A DNA stretch of 64,000 bases from JADJVL01 sp039812765 (GCA_039812765.1 JBDIBF010000003.1:1-64000), one strand, 5' to 3'. Shown: positions 17,275 to 26,968, numbered from the stretch's first letter. The notes: generated by a model not told the origin, from the letters alone. A program made the numbers and translations.

Positions 17275-20200
17275 CTAGTCTGGCAGGTCCGGCGGCCCCC
17301 CATCCGAAGCGGGCCCACCGCCCCGGGGCTGTGGCAGGTCCGCGCCCGAGGTCGGCAAGGCCCCCTGCAGCGAAGGCCGCGCCTCGCCCAGGGACGTGGA
17401 ATCCGTGGCCCGCCGCCCTCCGTCCCGGCCCGTGAGCAGGTCGGGCCAGCCGGCCCGGCCGCCCTCCAGACGCGTAAGGGTGTCGGAGAAGGCCGTGACC
17501 CAGGCCTCCACGTCCAGGGGGCGGTTCTCCCGGTCTGTGGCCAGGGCCACCTTGAAGGCCATGTCCACCAGGTCCGGCAGCCCCGGAAGGAACTTGCTCG
17601 GCGGCGGGAAGTCGCCCTGGGTGATGGCCACGAAGACGTCCGCCAGGGCCGTGGGCTGCACCAGGCGGTGGCCCGTGAGGGCCTCGAAGGCGACGGCGGC
17701 GAAGGCGTAGAGGTCGCTGCGGGCGTCCAGGGTGAGGCCCTTGAGCTGGTCGGGGCTCATGTAGTTGGGCGTGCCCACCACCATGCCCGTGCGGGTCAGG
17801 CCCTCCTCGGCGCCGAAGGGCTTGGCGAGGCCGAAGTCCAGGAGCTTGGTCTGGAAGCCCTCCTCGCCGGGGATGAGGAAGAAGTTCTCGGGCTTGATGT
17901 CGCGGTGCAGCAGGCCCGCGCGGTGCGCCGCCCCCAGGGCCGCCGCGCCCTGGCGCAGCAGCCGCGCCACCTGGCGCGGCGTGCCGGGGCCGTAGCGGCG
18001 GAGGAGCTCGCCGAGGTTCTGGCCCTGGAGCAGCTCCATCACCAGGAAGGCCGAGCCGTCCTCGAGCTCGCCGGAGTCGTGGATGGCGATGACGCCGGGG
18101 TGGTGGATGCGGGCGAGGGCCAGGGCCTCCTGCTGGAAGCGGCCCCGGATCTCCGGGATGTTGTAGAGCTCGGGCTTGATGAGCTTGAGGGCCACCTCGC
18201 GGTTGAGCCGCAGGTCCTGGGCCTCGAAGACGAGCCCCATTCCGCCCTCGCCGAGCACCCGGCGCAGCTCGTAGCGGTCCTGGATGCGGCGGGGGATGAG
18301 GCGCGGGGCGCCGAGTTCGGCACCGTCCTGGGAGCAGACCTTTTCCTCCGCGCCGAAGCAGCGGCCGCAGGTTGGGCAGAGCTGCAGGGGCTCCACGCCC
18401 TTGGCCAGCATGGCCTCCCGCGTCTTGGCCTGGAGGTCCCTCGCCTGGTGCAGGGCCTTCCGGGCCTGCTGCAGCTCCAGCATGGAACCGAGCTGGGAGG
18501 CGAAGGAGCCCACCAGCTTGCGCTCCGCCTCGCCCCAGCCCACGTGGCCGCGCACGACGAGGCCACCGAGGATCTCGCCCGCGGTGCCCCGCACGGGGAC
18601 CACCTGCTCCAGGCGCCGCTCGCTGGGCACGTTGCGGCGCTCCTGGCGCCGCTCCCGCTGGGGGTCCAGGAACAGGGAACGCTGGAGCTGGTCCAGGCTG
18701 GGCAGGGCGAAGCTGCTGTCCCCCAGGGGGCGCACCTGGTCGCCGGACACGGTCACCAGCCCGATGTGCTGGGCCCGCAGGCTCTGGCAGAGGTCCATGG
18801 CCATCTCCTGCGCCCAGGCGCCCAGGTCCCGCTGGGCCCTCGATCCGCTCTGCATCAGCGCGGCGATCTGGTTGCGCTGGGCCTCCACTTCCTTCGTGCG
18901 CTCCCGGACCTTCGCCTCCAGTTCGGCGTTGCGGCGTTCGAGGGTCCGCAGCCGGGCGCGCACCACGAACCAGGCGCCGCCGCCCAGCACCAGCGCGTAG
19001 ACCACATAGGCCCAGGGCGTGCGCCAGGGGGCGGGCAGCACCTCGAAGCTCCAGCGCGCCGGCGCCACGGTCCGGCCGTAACCGTCCACCGCCTCCACCC
19101 GGAGCGCGTAGGACCCCGCCGCCAGGCCCGGGTACTCGCGCCGGGGCTCCGGGCTCCAGGGGCCGGGCTTTTCCTCGAGGCCCTCGAGCTGGGTGCGGAA
19201 GCGCAGGGGCGCGCCCTGGGGCAGGGACGACAGGGCGAAGGTGAAGGCGAGGTTGCGTTCCCGGTAGCCCAGGCCCAGTCCCGGAGGAAGATCCCGGACC
19301 TGCCCGTTCACCAGGAAGTCCTCGAGCGCGATGCGGGCCGGCGGCGGCGGCGGGACCTCCTCCCGGGGATCGAAGCAGACCGCCCCGCCCACGCTGCCGC
19401 CCCAGATGCGGCCCTCGGCGTCCCTCATCGAGGCGCCGCCGTTGAACTCAAGGCTCGGCAGGCCGGCCTCGGTTCCGAAGGTCTCCACCGCGAAGGCCAG
19501 TCCGGAGGCCGTCGCCCGGGGGCTCAGCCGCGCAACACCCCGGTTCGTGAACGCGTAGACCCGGCCCGCCGCGTCCTGCTGGAGCTGATAGATGGTGTTG
19601 TTGGGCAGCCCGCCCTCCTCGGCCTCTCCGAGAATTCGCCAGGCGGGTTGCGCTGCGGCGGGGTCCAGGACCACCAGACCTCCGCCCTCCGTTCCGGCGA
19701 GGAGCCATTCCCGGCCTGCGACCATGACCGGCAGGAGGCTCATGACCGTGTTGTTCGGAAGACCCCGGCGAGTGTCGAAGGTCTCGGCCCGCCCGTCCCG
19801 CCATCGGATCAGACCGCCGTTCTCGGTGCCGATCCAGGTGACGGTTCCGGCAGCCGTCCAGGCGATCGTGTGCAGGTGTTCGGTGGGCAGCCCCTCCGCC
19901 AAGCCCAGGTGGCTCCAGGCTCCGCCTTCCAGCCTCCAGAGTCCGGAGTCCCCGCTGACCGCCCAGAGCCGGGGCCGTCCCAAGGGGTCCAGGTCCCGGC
20001 GGAGCACCCGGACGCCGCTGGAGGCCAGGCGATCGGGGACGGGAAAGGCGGACCAGCGGGATCCGTCGAAGCGCCAGACGCCCCGCCCCTGGACCCCCGC
20101 CAGCAGGACGTTCCGTCCCGGGGCGTCCGGCCATTCCAACAGGGCCATCACGCTGGGGGTGGGCAGCCCTTCCCGGGGCCCGTGGAAGCGCCAACCGCCC

Positions 20201-21294
20201 TCCCGGAGTTCCGCCACCCCGAGGCTGCGTGTGCCCAGCCAGAGGGTGCGCGGCAGGCCCGGGCCGCCGGTGACGCAGAGACCGTAGACCGAGGGGTCCA
20301 GCAGTCCGGAGGCGCGTCCGAAGCTCCGCCACAAGCCAAACTCGAGGGTGGCGAGGCCGGCGTCCGTGCCCACCATGAGGGCCCGTGTGCCGTCGGCGCC
20401 CTCCACCGGCAGGAGGGACCAGACCAACCCGCTGGGCAGACCCTCCCCGGGGCCGAGGATCCTCCAGCGGCCGTCCTCGAGGCAGCCCAGGCCTGCGGTG
20501 TCCGTGCCCACCCAGAGCACCTCCCGCCCCTCCCGGGTCCGCGTGCGCGCCAGGGCGGTGATGCGGCTGGCCGCGAGGACCGGCGGCAGCGCCACGGCTC
20601 GCCAGGTGTCCCCCTCGCGCCGGAAGAGGCCCTTGGTGGTCCCCGCGAGGTCGCCGGCGAGGCAGCCGACGCCCAGGCCGGCGAGGCCGGCCTCGGGCTG
20701 CCAGCGCCCGTCCCGGAAGCGCGCCAGGCCCGCGCCGGTGCCGGCCCAGAGCCGCCCCTCCGCGTCCCGCAGGAGACAGAGCACCCGGTCGGAGGGCAGC
20801 CCCTCGGGGGTGCGGAGGCTGCGCCAGGCGTGCCCGTCGAAGTGGCGTATCCCCGCCTCCGGCGTGGCGGCCCAGACTTCGCCCCGCGCCGCGACCACGT
20901 CGTTGAAGCGCCCTTCGCCGGCCTCGGGTACCCGCTCCCAGGCGCCCCCCTTGAATCGCGCCAGCCCGCCGTCCTGCCGAGCCGCCCAGACCGTCCCGTC
21001 ATCCCCCACCGAGACGCGGCGGAGGAAGTTGCTGCGGCTGCGGTCGGGCATGGCGTGGATGCGCCATCGATGCCCGTTGAAGGCCGCCGCGCCGTCCTGG
21101 GTGGCCACCCAGATCCGGCCCTGCCGGTCCCGGTCCAGGGACATGACGGAGTTCTGGGGCAGGCCCTCCTGGCTGGTGGTGACGCGAAAGAAGGGCCGCG
21201 CGGTCCGCGCGGGGTCGAAGACCGGCGCGGCGGGACCGCTCCCCGGCAGCAGGGCCAGGGCGGCGGGCAGCGCGCGGGACCACGGGGAACGCAT
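17275..21294 (-). CDS. Transmembrane sensor: propeller + Y_Y_Y + GAF-like + zinc ribbon + Ser/Thr kinase
   Basis: A 1339-residue one-protein signalling system. Order: signal peptide (1-22); about twelve two-component-regulator propeller strands (~40-645), with recurrent IWVATQDG, LWAGTGAG, LWVGTDTAG and EGLPSDRV/EGLPNNTV units; a Y_Y_Y domain (~650-752); one membrane helix (~758-779); a coiled coil (780-815); a GAF-like region (~830-945); a four-Cys zinc ribbon (C973, C976, C979, C987); and a Ser/Thr kinase (~1007-1275) with GEGGMG, K1037, HRDIKPEN (1130-1137) and DFG (1153-1155). The tail is Pro/Gly-rich. Reg_prop/Y_Y_Y modules normally feed histidine kinases; here the output is a Hanks-type kinase. 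The extracytoplasmic ligand is probably a carbohydrate or polymer, by analogy only. Confidence 0.88.
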   Translation of the reverse strand: MRSPWSRALPAALALLPGSGPAAPVFDPARTARPFFRVTTSQEGLPQNSVMSLDRDRQGRIWVATQDGAAAFNGHRWRIHAMPDRSRSNFLRRVSVGDDGTVWAARQDGGLARFKGGAWERVPEAGEGRFNDVVAARGEVWAATPEAGIRHFDGHAWRSLRTPEGLPSDRVLCLLRDAEGRLWAGTGAGLARFRDGRWQPEAGLAGLGVGCLAGDLAGTTKGLFRREGDTWRAVALPPVLAASRITALARTRTREGREVLWVGTDTAGLGCLEDGRWRILGPGEGLPSGLVWSLLPVEGADGTRALMVGTDAGLATLEFGLWRSFGRASGLLDPSVYGLCVTGGPGLPRTLWLGTRSLGVAELREGGWRFHGPREGLPTPSVMALLEWPDAPGRNVLLAGVQGRGVWRFDGSRWSAFPVPDRLASSGVRVLRRDLDPLGRPRLWAVSGDSGLWRLEGGAWSHLGLAEGLPTEHLHTIAWTAAGTVTWIGTENGGLIRWRDGRAETFDTRRGLPNNTVMSLLPVMVAGREWLLAGTEGGGLVVLDPAAAQPAWRILGEAEEGGLPNNTIYQLQQDAAGRVYAFTNRGVARLSPRATASGLAFAVETFGTEAGLPSLEFNGGASMRDAEGRIWGGSVGGAVCFDPREEVPPPPPARIALEDFLVNGQVRDLPPGLGLGYRERNLAFTFALSSLPQGAPLRFRTQLEGLEEKPGPWSPEPRREYPGLAAGSYALRVEAVDGYGRTVAPARWSFEVLPAPWRTPWAYVVYALVLGGGAWFVVRARLRTLERRNAELEAKVRERTKEVEAQRNQIAALMQSGSRAQRDLGAWAQEMAMDLCQSLRAQHIGLVTVSGDQVRPLGDSSFALPSLDQLQRSLFLDPQRERRQERRNVPSERRLEQVVPVRGTAGEILGGLVVRGHVGWGEAERKLVGSFASQLGSMLELQQARKALHQARDLQAKTREAMLAKGVEPLQLCPTCGRCFGAEEKVCSQDGAELGAPRLIPRRIQDRYELRRVLGEGGMGLVFEAQDLRLNREVALKLIKPELYNIPEIRGRFQQEALALARIHHPGVIAIHDSGELEDGSAFLVMELLQGQNLGELLRRYGPGTPRQVARLLRQGAAALGAAHRAGLLHRDIKPENFFLIPGEEGFQTKLLDFGLAKPFGAEEGLTRTGMVVGTPNYMSPDQLKGLTLDARSDLYAFAAVAFEALTGHRLVQPTALADVFVAITQGDFPPPSKFLPGLPDLVDMAFKVALATDRENRPLDVEAWVTAFSDTLTRLEGGRAGWPDLLTGRDGGRRATDSTSLGEARPSLQGALPTSGADLPQPRGGGPASDGGPPDLPD

Positions 21295-21397
21295 GGACGG
21301 TCGGGGGCTCCACCGTAGACTCTAGCGCGGCGCGTGGGGGCAGGGAGCCTCGTCAAGACCGCGGGACCCGCGTGGCACAATGACGGGAGAGGTGCCC

Positions 21398-22636
21398 ATG
21401 TACGAGGCTTTGAAGCAGTCCGACGGCGCGGTCCATGAGGCCCTGCAACTGGAGATCGGCCGCCAGCGCCACCACCTGGAGCTGATCGCCTCGGAGAACT
21501 ACGTGAGCCTCGCGGTGCTGGAGGCCATGGGCTCCCACTTCACCAACAAGTACGCCGAAGGCTATCCGGGGCGGCGCTACTACGGTGGCTGCGCCCATGC
21601 CGACACCGTGGAGAACCTGGCCCGGGACCGGGCCAAGCAGCTTTTCGGCGCCGAACACGCGAACGTGCAGCCCCACAGCGGCGCCCAGGCCAACATGGCC
21701 GTCTACATGGCCGTGTTGAAGCCCGGCGACACCGTGCTGGGCCTCGACCTCGCCCACGGCGGGCATCTCACCCACGGCCATCCTCTGAACAGCAGCGGCA
21801 TCCTCTACCAGTTCAAGGGCTACCACGTGCGTCGGGAGGACGAGCGCGTGGACATGGACGAGGTGCGCGCCCTGGCCCGGGAGCACAGGCCCCGCATGAT
21901 CGTGGCGGGCGCCTCGGCCTATCCCCGCACCTTCGACTTCCCCGCCTTCCGTGAGATCGCGGACGAGGTGGGCGCGTTGCTGATGGTGGACATGGCCCAC
22001 TTCGCGGGCCTCGTCGCCACCGGCCACCACCCTTCCCCCGTGCCCTACGCGGACTTCACCACCACCACCACCCACAAGACCCTGCGCGGTCCCCGGGGCG
22101 GTCTCATCCTCTGCAAGGAGGCCTACGCCAAGGACCTGGACCGCGCCGTCTTCCCCGGCGTGCAGGGCGGGCCGCTGATGCACGTCATCGCCGCCAAGGC
22201 GGTGGCCTTCGGCGAAGCCCTGAAGCCCGAGTTCAAGGCCTACAGCGCCCAGGTGATCGCCAACGCCCAGGCCCTGGCGAAGGGCCTGTCGGACCTGGGT
22301 TGGCGCGTCGTCAGCGGCGGCACCGACAACCACTTGATGCTGGTGGACGTCTTCCAGCAGGGGATCCTGGGCAGCGAGGCCGAGAAGTCCCTGGACAAGG
22401 CCGGCATCACCACCAACAAGAACGGCATCCCCTTCGACCCCAATCCACCCCTCAAGCCCAGCGGCATCCGCCTGGGCACGCCGGCGGTCACCAGCCGCGG
22501 CATGAAGGAGGCCGAGATGGCCACCCTCGCCGGCTGGATCCACCACGCCCTGAAGGCCAAGGATGACGAGGCCGCCCTGGCCGCCATCCAGGCGGAGGTC
22601 TTCGCCCTGACGGCGCGGTTCCCGATTCCGGAGTGA
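21398..22636 (+). CDS. glyA: Serine hydroxymethyltransferase
   Basis: PLP enzyme interconverting serine and glycine with tetrahydrofolate. The 412 residues include LIASENYVS (29-37), KYAEGYPGRRYYGGC (51-65), and the PLP-lysine motif TTTTHKTLRGPRGG with K227. ATG 21398 is preferred over the ATG 18 bp upstream because GGGAGAGGT lies directly before it. It is divergent from the kinase-sensor gene with 103 bp between starts. Confidence 0.97.
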   Translation: MYEALKQSDGAVHEALQLEIGRQRHHLELIASENYVSLAVLEAMGSHFTNKYAEGYPGRRYYGGCAHADTVENLARDRAKQLFGAEHANVQPHSGAQANMAVYMAVLKPGDTVLGLDLAHGGHLTHGHPLNSSGILYQFKGYHVRREDERVDMDEVRALAREHRPRMIVAGASAYPRTFDFPAFREIADEVGALLMVDMAHFAGLVATGHHPSPVPYADFTTTTTHKTLRGPRGGLILCKEAYAKDLDRAVFPGVQGGPLMHVIAAKAVAFGEALKPEFKAYSAQVIANAQALAKGLSDLGWRVVSGGTDNHLMLVDVFQQGILGSEAEKSLDKAGITTNKNGIPFDPNPPLKPSGIRLGTPAVTSRGMKEAEMATLAGWIHHALKAKDDEAALAAIQAEVFALTARFPIPE

Positions 22637-22679
22637 GACCACCCTGGCAGCGGGGCGGAGAGGTCCCACCTTTGTGCCC

Positions 22680-23861
22680 ATGACCGCGAAACCCTGGCTC
22701 CCGACCCTCCTCCTGCTGGCCCTGCTTCCGGGCTGCGGAGGCGGCGGGTCCGACGGCGGCGCCGCCTCGGCCCCGGCCCCACCGCCCGTGGATTTCGGCA
22801 GCACCCTCCTGGGGAGCGTCGCGAGGAGCGGCGTGGGCGGGTGCTGGGGCTACACCGCCCCGGACGGCGGCCGGTACGCCCTCATGGGCACCGCCAAGGG
22901 CGTGCTGGTGGCGGACCTCCGCAACCCGGCCTCGCCCGCGGTGGTGGACGAGCTGGATGGCCCCACGAACACCCCGACGCCGGGCATCTACTGGCGGGAG
23001 ATGCGCACCTACGGCCACTACGCCTACATCTGCTCGGAGCAGACGAATGTCCGGGGGGGCGTGATGGTGGTGGACCTCGCGGGTCTCCCGGGGTCCGTGC
23101 GCTTCGTGGGCTGCTTCACCCCCCGGGACGGCCTCCTGAACGCCCACACGGTGGACATCGACCCGGCCACGGGCCTCCTCTACCTCCAGCGCTACTCCAG
23201 CCTCCCGGCGCCGGCGGGCCGGCCGGCCCCCCACGACGATGAACCCTTCGGCAGCGCGGGAAACGGGTCCATCGAGATCTGGGACCTCAAGGGCGATCCC
23301 GAGCATCCCGCCTACGTCACGACCTTCAACCAGAACCACTTCGTGCATGACATGACCGCCCGGGGCGGCCGCTGCTACGTGGCCGAGGGCTACGACAGCG
23401 CCTACTCGGTCTGGGACGTCTCCAACCCTCGCCAGCCCGCCCTGATCGTCCGGTGGTCGGTGGCGGCGGGCAATTTCGCCCACAACATCTGGCCCAGCGC
23501 CGACGGCACCCTCGTCGCCACCACCGAGGAGGTCCCCAAGGGCGTCCCCGCCAAGCTCTGGACCCTCAACGGCAGCGCCGCCCCCCGGCTGCGGGGATCA
23601 CTGCGCTTCCTCGACGCCACCCCCCACAACGCCCAGATCGAGGGCAACCGCCTCTACCTCAGCCACTACACCGCCGGCCTCGTGGTGGCCGACATCAGCA
23701 ATCCCGACGCCCCGGCGGTGATCGCCAACCGGGACACCTCCACCTTCACCGGCTCCAACTACGAAGGCTGCTGGGGTGTCTACAAGTTCCCCGGACAGCC
23801 CCTGTTGCTCGGCAGCGACATCGAGCGCGGGCTGTTCGTGGTGCAGGTCACGGTTCCTTGA
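22680..23861 (+). CDS. Secreted lipoprotein with LVIVD-type beta-propeller
   Basis: A 393-residue protein with a lipobox (LLPGC, acylated Cys near residue 19) followed by a Gly/Ser/Ala linker, so it is anchored in a membrane facing outwards. The body is repeated blades with the pattern VADLRNPASPAVVDELD, VWDVSNPRQPALIVRW and VADISNPDAPAVIANRD, typical of LVIVD-repeat propellers. Several His-rich loops (NAHTVDID, HFVHDMTARG, HNAQIEGN) sit on one face, as in families of metal-binding propellers, but no enzyme activity can be named. The start is ATG 22680; a GTG two codons earlier is possible. The downstream gene overlaps its stop by one base. Confidence 0.75.
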   Translation: MTAKPWLPTLLLLALLPGCGGGGSDGGAASAPAPPPVDFGSTLLGSVARSGVGGCWGYTAPDGGRYALMGTAKGVLVADLRNPASPAVVDELDGPTNTPTPGIYWREMRTYGHYAYICSEQTNVRGGVMVVDLAGLPGSVRFVGCFTPRDGLLNAHTVDIDPATGLLYLQRYSSLPAPAGRPAPHDDEPFGSAGNGSIEIWDLKGDPEHPAYVTTFNQNHFVHDMTARGGRCYVAEGYDSAYSVWDVSNPRQPALIVRWSVAAGNFAHNIWPSADGTLVATTEEVPKGVPAKLWTLNGSAAPRLRGSLRFLDATPHNAQIEGNRLYLSHYTAGLVVADISNPDAPAVIANRDTSTFTGSNYEGCWGVYKFPGQPLLLGSDIERGLFVVQVTVP

Positions 23862-24292
23862 TGGAACCCGACGGCCTCTTCGTCTACGGCACCCTCCGCG
23901 AAGGTGGCCTGCACCACGGCTGGCTGCGGCGCACCAATCCCCAGGGGGCGACCCGGGCCTACGCGCCGGGGCGGCTCTTCCATCTTCCCGAGGCGGGCTA
24001 CCCGGCCTTCGTGCAGGGCCGCATACCCGACGCCCTGCCGCCGGGCCCGGGCTGGGTGGTCGGTGAGTTCATCGGCTACGAGGACCTGGAGGATCTCGCC
24101 CGGGCGGTGGAAAATCTCGATGACTTGGAGGGGGTCGGCGAGGAGGTCTTCAAGCGCCGCCTGGTCCCCGTGCTGCTGGACAGCGGGCACACCTACGCGG
24201 CGTGGACCTACCTGTTCCCCGAGGACCGGCTGATCCGCCTGGAGCGGGAGGCCGTGGAGCTTCTGGACGGGGACTGGGCGCCCTACCTGTGA
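23861..24292 (+). CDS. Gamma-glutamylcyclotransferase-like (AIG2 family) protein
   Basis: A 143-residue small barrel protein. The N-terminal motif LFVYGTLREGG is the [V/Y]GTLxxG substrate loop of the GGCT/AIG2 family. The proposed general acid lies in NLDDLEGVGEEVFKRR, where an acidic residue follows the family's D-xxEG-x(5)-Y/F-xR pattern. Members release pyroglutamate from gamma-glutamyl peptides or amines; the substrate here is unknown. Its ATG overlaps the lipoprotein TGA (TGATG), so they are translationally coupled, and a hairpin follows 3 bp after the stop. Confidence 0.85.
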   Translation: MEPDGLFVYGTLREGGLHHGWLRRTNPQGATRAYAPGRLFHLPEAGYPAFVQGRIPDALPPGPGWVVGEFIGYEDLEDLARAVENLDDLEGVGEEVFKRRLVPVLLDSGHTYAAWTYLFPEDRLIRLEREAVELLDGDWAPYL

Positions 24293-24295
24293 ACA

Positions 24296-24314
24296 GGGGC
24301 CGCGGCGCGGCCCC
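24296..24314. terminator. Bidirectional hairpin between convergent genes
   Basis: An 8-bp perfect GC stem (GGGGCCGC / GCGGCCCC) with a 3-base loop, followed rightward by TTCCGTCTT. It lies in the 45-bp gap between the convergent cyclotransferase and gyrA genes and could end both transcripts. The flanking T-content is modest. Confidence 0.6.
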
Positions 24315-24337
24315 TTCCGTCTTCCGGGTGGCCGGGC

Positions 24338-26941
24338 CTAGATGTCGAGCTTGGCCTGCTGGCCGCTCTCGTCCGGCCCGGGGCTGGCCAGCTCCGCGTC
24401 GGCCACCAGGTCCTCCTCGTCGTCCAGGGCCATGGCGGCGCCGTCGATCTTGGCGATGCCCACCACCTTGTCGGTGTCCGAGCCCAGGTTGAGCAGCTTC
24501 ACGCCCTGGGCGGCCCGGCCGGTCTTGCGCACCTCGTCGATGAGGAACTTGATGACCATGCCCTCCTGGCTGATGAGGAGGCAGCCCTCGCCGGGCTTCA
24601 CGAGCTTGAAGCCCACCACCGGCCCGTTGCGCACACCCGCGCGGATGTTGATGACGCCGGTGCCGCCGCGGCCCTGCAGGCGGTAGTCCTGGAGGAAGCT
24701 GCGCTTGCCGTAGCCCTTCTCGGTGACCGTGAGGAGCATGCCGTGCGACTCGGTGCTCTCGTCGGCCTCCACGCCCTCGGGCAGGTCGGGCAGCGCGTCC
24801 ACCACCTCCATGTCCACGATGTGGTCCCCGCTGGAGAGGCGCATGCCCCGGACGCCGGTGGTGGCGCGGCCCGTGGCGCGGATGTCGTCCTCGGGGAAGC
24901 GGATGGCCTTGCCCTGGGCCGTGGCCAGGATGATCTGCTGGCCGCCCGACGAGACCCGCACCGCCACCAGGCTGTTGCCGTCGTCGATGTTCAGGGCGAT
25001 GAGGCCGTTGGAGCGGATGTTGGCGTAGGCGGACAGCGCGGTCTTCTTCACCGTGCCGTCGGTGGTGGCGAAGATGAGGGACTGCTCCTCGGGGAACTCG
25101 CGGATGGCCATCAGCGTCACGACGTTCTCGCCGTCCTTGAGGCTGATGAGGTTCTTCACGTGCTTGCCGCGGGTGTTGGCGGCGGCCTCGGGAAGGTCGT
25201 AAACCTTGAGGGCGTAGACGTAGCCGCGGTCGGTGAAGGCCATGAGGGTGTCGTGGGCCTTGGTCATGAAGAGCTGCTCGACGAAGTCGTCGTCCTTCGT
25301 CTTCATGCCCAGCTTGCCCTTCCCGCCGCGCCGCTGCTTGCGGTAGGCGGCGAGGTCCGTGCGCTTGATGTAGCCGGTCTTGCTCATGGTGACGACCATC
25401 GGGTCGTCGGGGACCACGTCCTCCATGCGGATCTGGCCCGAGAAGCCCGTGATCTCGGTGCGGCGGGCGTCGCCGAACATCGTGCTGGCCTCGTTGAGCT
25501 CCTCCTTGATGATCTTCAGGAGCAGCTTCTCGTCCGCCAGGATGGCCTTGAGCTTCTTGATGGTCTTCTCCAGCTCGGCCAGCTCGTCGAGGATCTTCTC
25601 CCGCTCCAGGCCTGTGAGGCGCTGGAGGCGCATGTCCAGGATGGCCTGGGCCTGGATGGCGGAGAGCGCGAGGCCCGGGTCCTTCTTGAGGGCGGCGGCG
25701 CTGGCGAAGGCGCCCGCCATGAGGCCGGCCTTGGCCTCCTCGGGGGTCTTGGCGCCCCGGATGAGCTTGATGACCGCGTCCAGGTGGTCCAGGGCGATCT
25801 TGAGGCCCATGAGCACGTGGTGGCGCTCCTCGGCCTTCCGGAGCTGGAACATGGTCCGGCGGGTTACCACCTCGCGGCGGAAGCCGATGAACTCCTGGAG
25901 GATCTCCTTGAGGGTGCAGACCCGGGGCTGGCCGTTGACGATGGTCAGCATGGTGATGGGGAAGGAGGCCTGGAGCTGGGTCTGCTGGTAGAGCTGGTTC
26001 AGCACGATGTCGCTGGCCTCGCCCTTCTTCAGCTCCACCACGAGGCGGATGCCCTCGCGGTCGCTCTCGTCCCGCAGGTCGCTGATGCCGTCGATCTTCT
26101 TCTCGCGCACCAGCTCCGCGATCTTCTCCGTGAGCGTCGCCTTGTTCACTTGGTAGGGGAGCTCGGTGAAGACCAGCTGCTCCCGGTCGCCGGCCCGCTT
26201 GATCTGCTCCACCTGCACCCGGGCGCGCACCACGCAGCGGCCGCGGCCGGTGCGGTAGGCCTCGACGACGCCCTCGGTACCCAGCATGATGCCGCCGCCG
26301 GGGAAGTCGGGGGCCTGGATGTGGGCCATCAGCGCGTCCACCGTCAGGGACGGGTCGTCGATGAGGGCCACCAGGGCCGAGCAGCACTCCTTGAGGTTGT
26401 GGGGGGGGATGGAGGTGGCCATGCCCACGGCGATGCCCTGGGCGCCGTTCACCAGGAGGTTCGGGATCTTGGTGGGCAGGACCAGCGGCTCCTGCTCGTT
26501 GCCGTCGTAGTTGGGCCCGAAGTCCACCGTCTCCTGGTCCAGGTCGGCCATCATCTCGGAGCCCAGGCGGGAGAGGCGGGCCTCGGTGTAGCGCATGGCC
26601 GCCGGGCTGTCCCCGTCGATGGATCCGAAGTTGCCCTGGCCGTCCACCAGCACGTGGCGCAGGGAGAAGGGCTGCGCCATGCGGACCATCGTGTCGTAGA
26701 TGGCCGCGTCGCCGTGGGGGTGGTACTTGCCCATCACGTCGCCCACGGTGCGGGCGGACTTCTTGTAGGCCCGGTTCCACTCGTTCCCGGCCTCCTTCAT
26801 GCCGAAGAGGACGCGGCGGTGGACTGGCTTCAGGCCGTCGCGGACGTCCGGCAGGGCGCGGCCGACGATCACGGACATGGCGTAGTCCAGGTAGGACTTC
26901 CGCATTTCCTTTTCAATTTCAATGGGCTCGATACGGCTCAT
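24338..26941 (-). CDS. gyrA: DNA gyrase subunit A
   Basis: An 867-residue type II topoisomerase breakage-reunion subunit. The catalytic Tyr is Y118 in AAMRYTE. The GyrA-box QRRGGKG, which distinguishes gyrase from topoisomerase IV, is present at the start of the C-terminal wrapping domain. The quinolone-determining segment reads HPHGDAAIYD (74-83), so the residue matching E. coli Ser83 is Ala79 while the acidic Asp83 (E. coli Asp87) is kept. An acidic C-terminal tail follows the last blade. It lies 56 bp downstream of gyrB; a parS-like site sits in that gap. Confidence 0.98.
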   Translation of the reverse strand: MSRIEPIEIEKEMRKSYLDYAMSVIVGRALPDVRDGLKPVHRRVLFGMKEAGNEWNRAYKKSARTVGDVMGKYHPHGDAAIYDTMVRMAQPFSLRHVLVDGQGNFGSIDGDSPAAMRYTEARLSRLGSEMMADLDQETVDFGPNYDGNEQEPLVLPTKIPNLLVNGAQGIAVGMATSIPPHNLKECCSALVALIDDPSLTVDALMAHIQAPDFPGGGIMLGTEGVVEAYRTGRGRCVVRARVQVEQIKRAGDREQLVFTELPYQVNKATLTEKIAELVREKKIDGISDLRDESDREGIRLVVELKKGEASDIVLNQLYQQTQLQASFPITMLTIVNGQPRVCTLKEILQEFIGFRREVVTRRTMFQLRKAEERHHVLMGLKIALDHLDAVIKLIRGAKTPEEAKAGLMAGAFASAAALKKDPGLALSAIQAQAILDMRLQRLTGLEREKILDELAELEKTIKKLKAILADEKLLLKIIKEELNEASTMFGDARRTEITGFSGQIRMEDVVPDDPMVVTMSKTGYIKRTDLAAYRKQRRGGKGKLGMKTKDDDFVEQLFMTKAHDTLMAFTDRGYVYALKVYDLPEAAANTRGKHVKNLISLKDGENVVTLMAIREFPEEQSLIFATTDGTVKKTALSAYANIRSNGLIALNIDDGNSLVAVRVSSGGQQIILATAQGKAIRFPEDDIRATGRATTGVRGMRLSSGDHIVDMEVVDALPDLPEGVEADESTESHGMLLTVTEKGYGKRSFLQDYRLQGRGGTGVINIRAGVRNGPVVGFKLVKPGEGCLLISQEGMVIKFLIDEVRKTGRAAQGVKLLNLGSDTDKVVGIAKIDGAAMALDDEEDLVADAELASPGPDESGQQAKLDI

Positions 26942-26952
26942 GGCTCTTCCGA

Positions 26953-26968
26953 TGTTCTACGTGGAACG
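26953..26968. promoter_or_regulatory. parS-like centromere site 1 (gyrB-gyrA gap)
   Basis: TGTTCTACGTGGAACG. The inner 14 bases differ by one from the palindrome GTTCCACGTGGAAC and resemble the ParB-binding parS consensus. It lies 12 bp upstream of the gyrA start. Confidence 0.6.

Noticed and set aside
17668..21318. 1216-codon open frame on the plus strand
   Set aside because: Antisense shadow of the propeller-kinase gene; composition is Gly/Ala/Arg/His-rich with no motif, caused by high GC in the third codon position.
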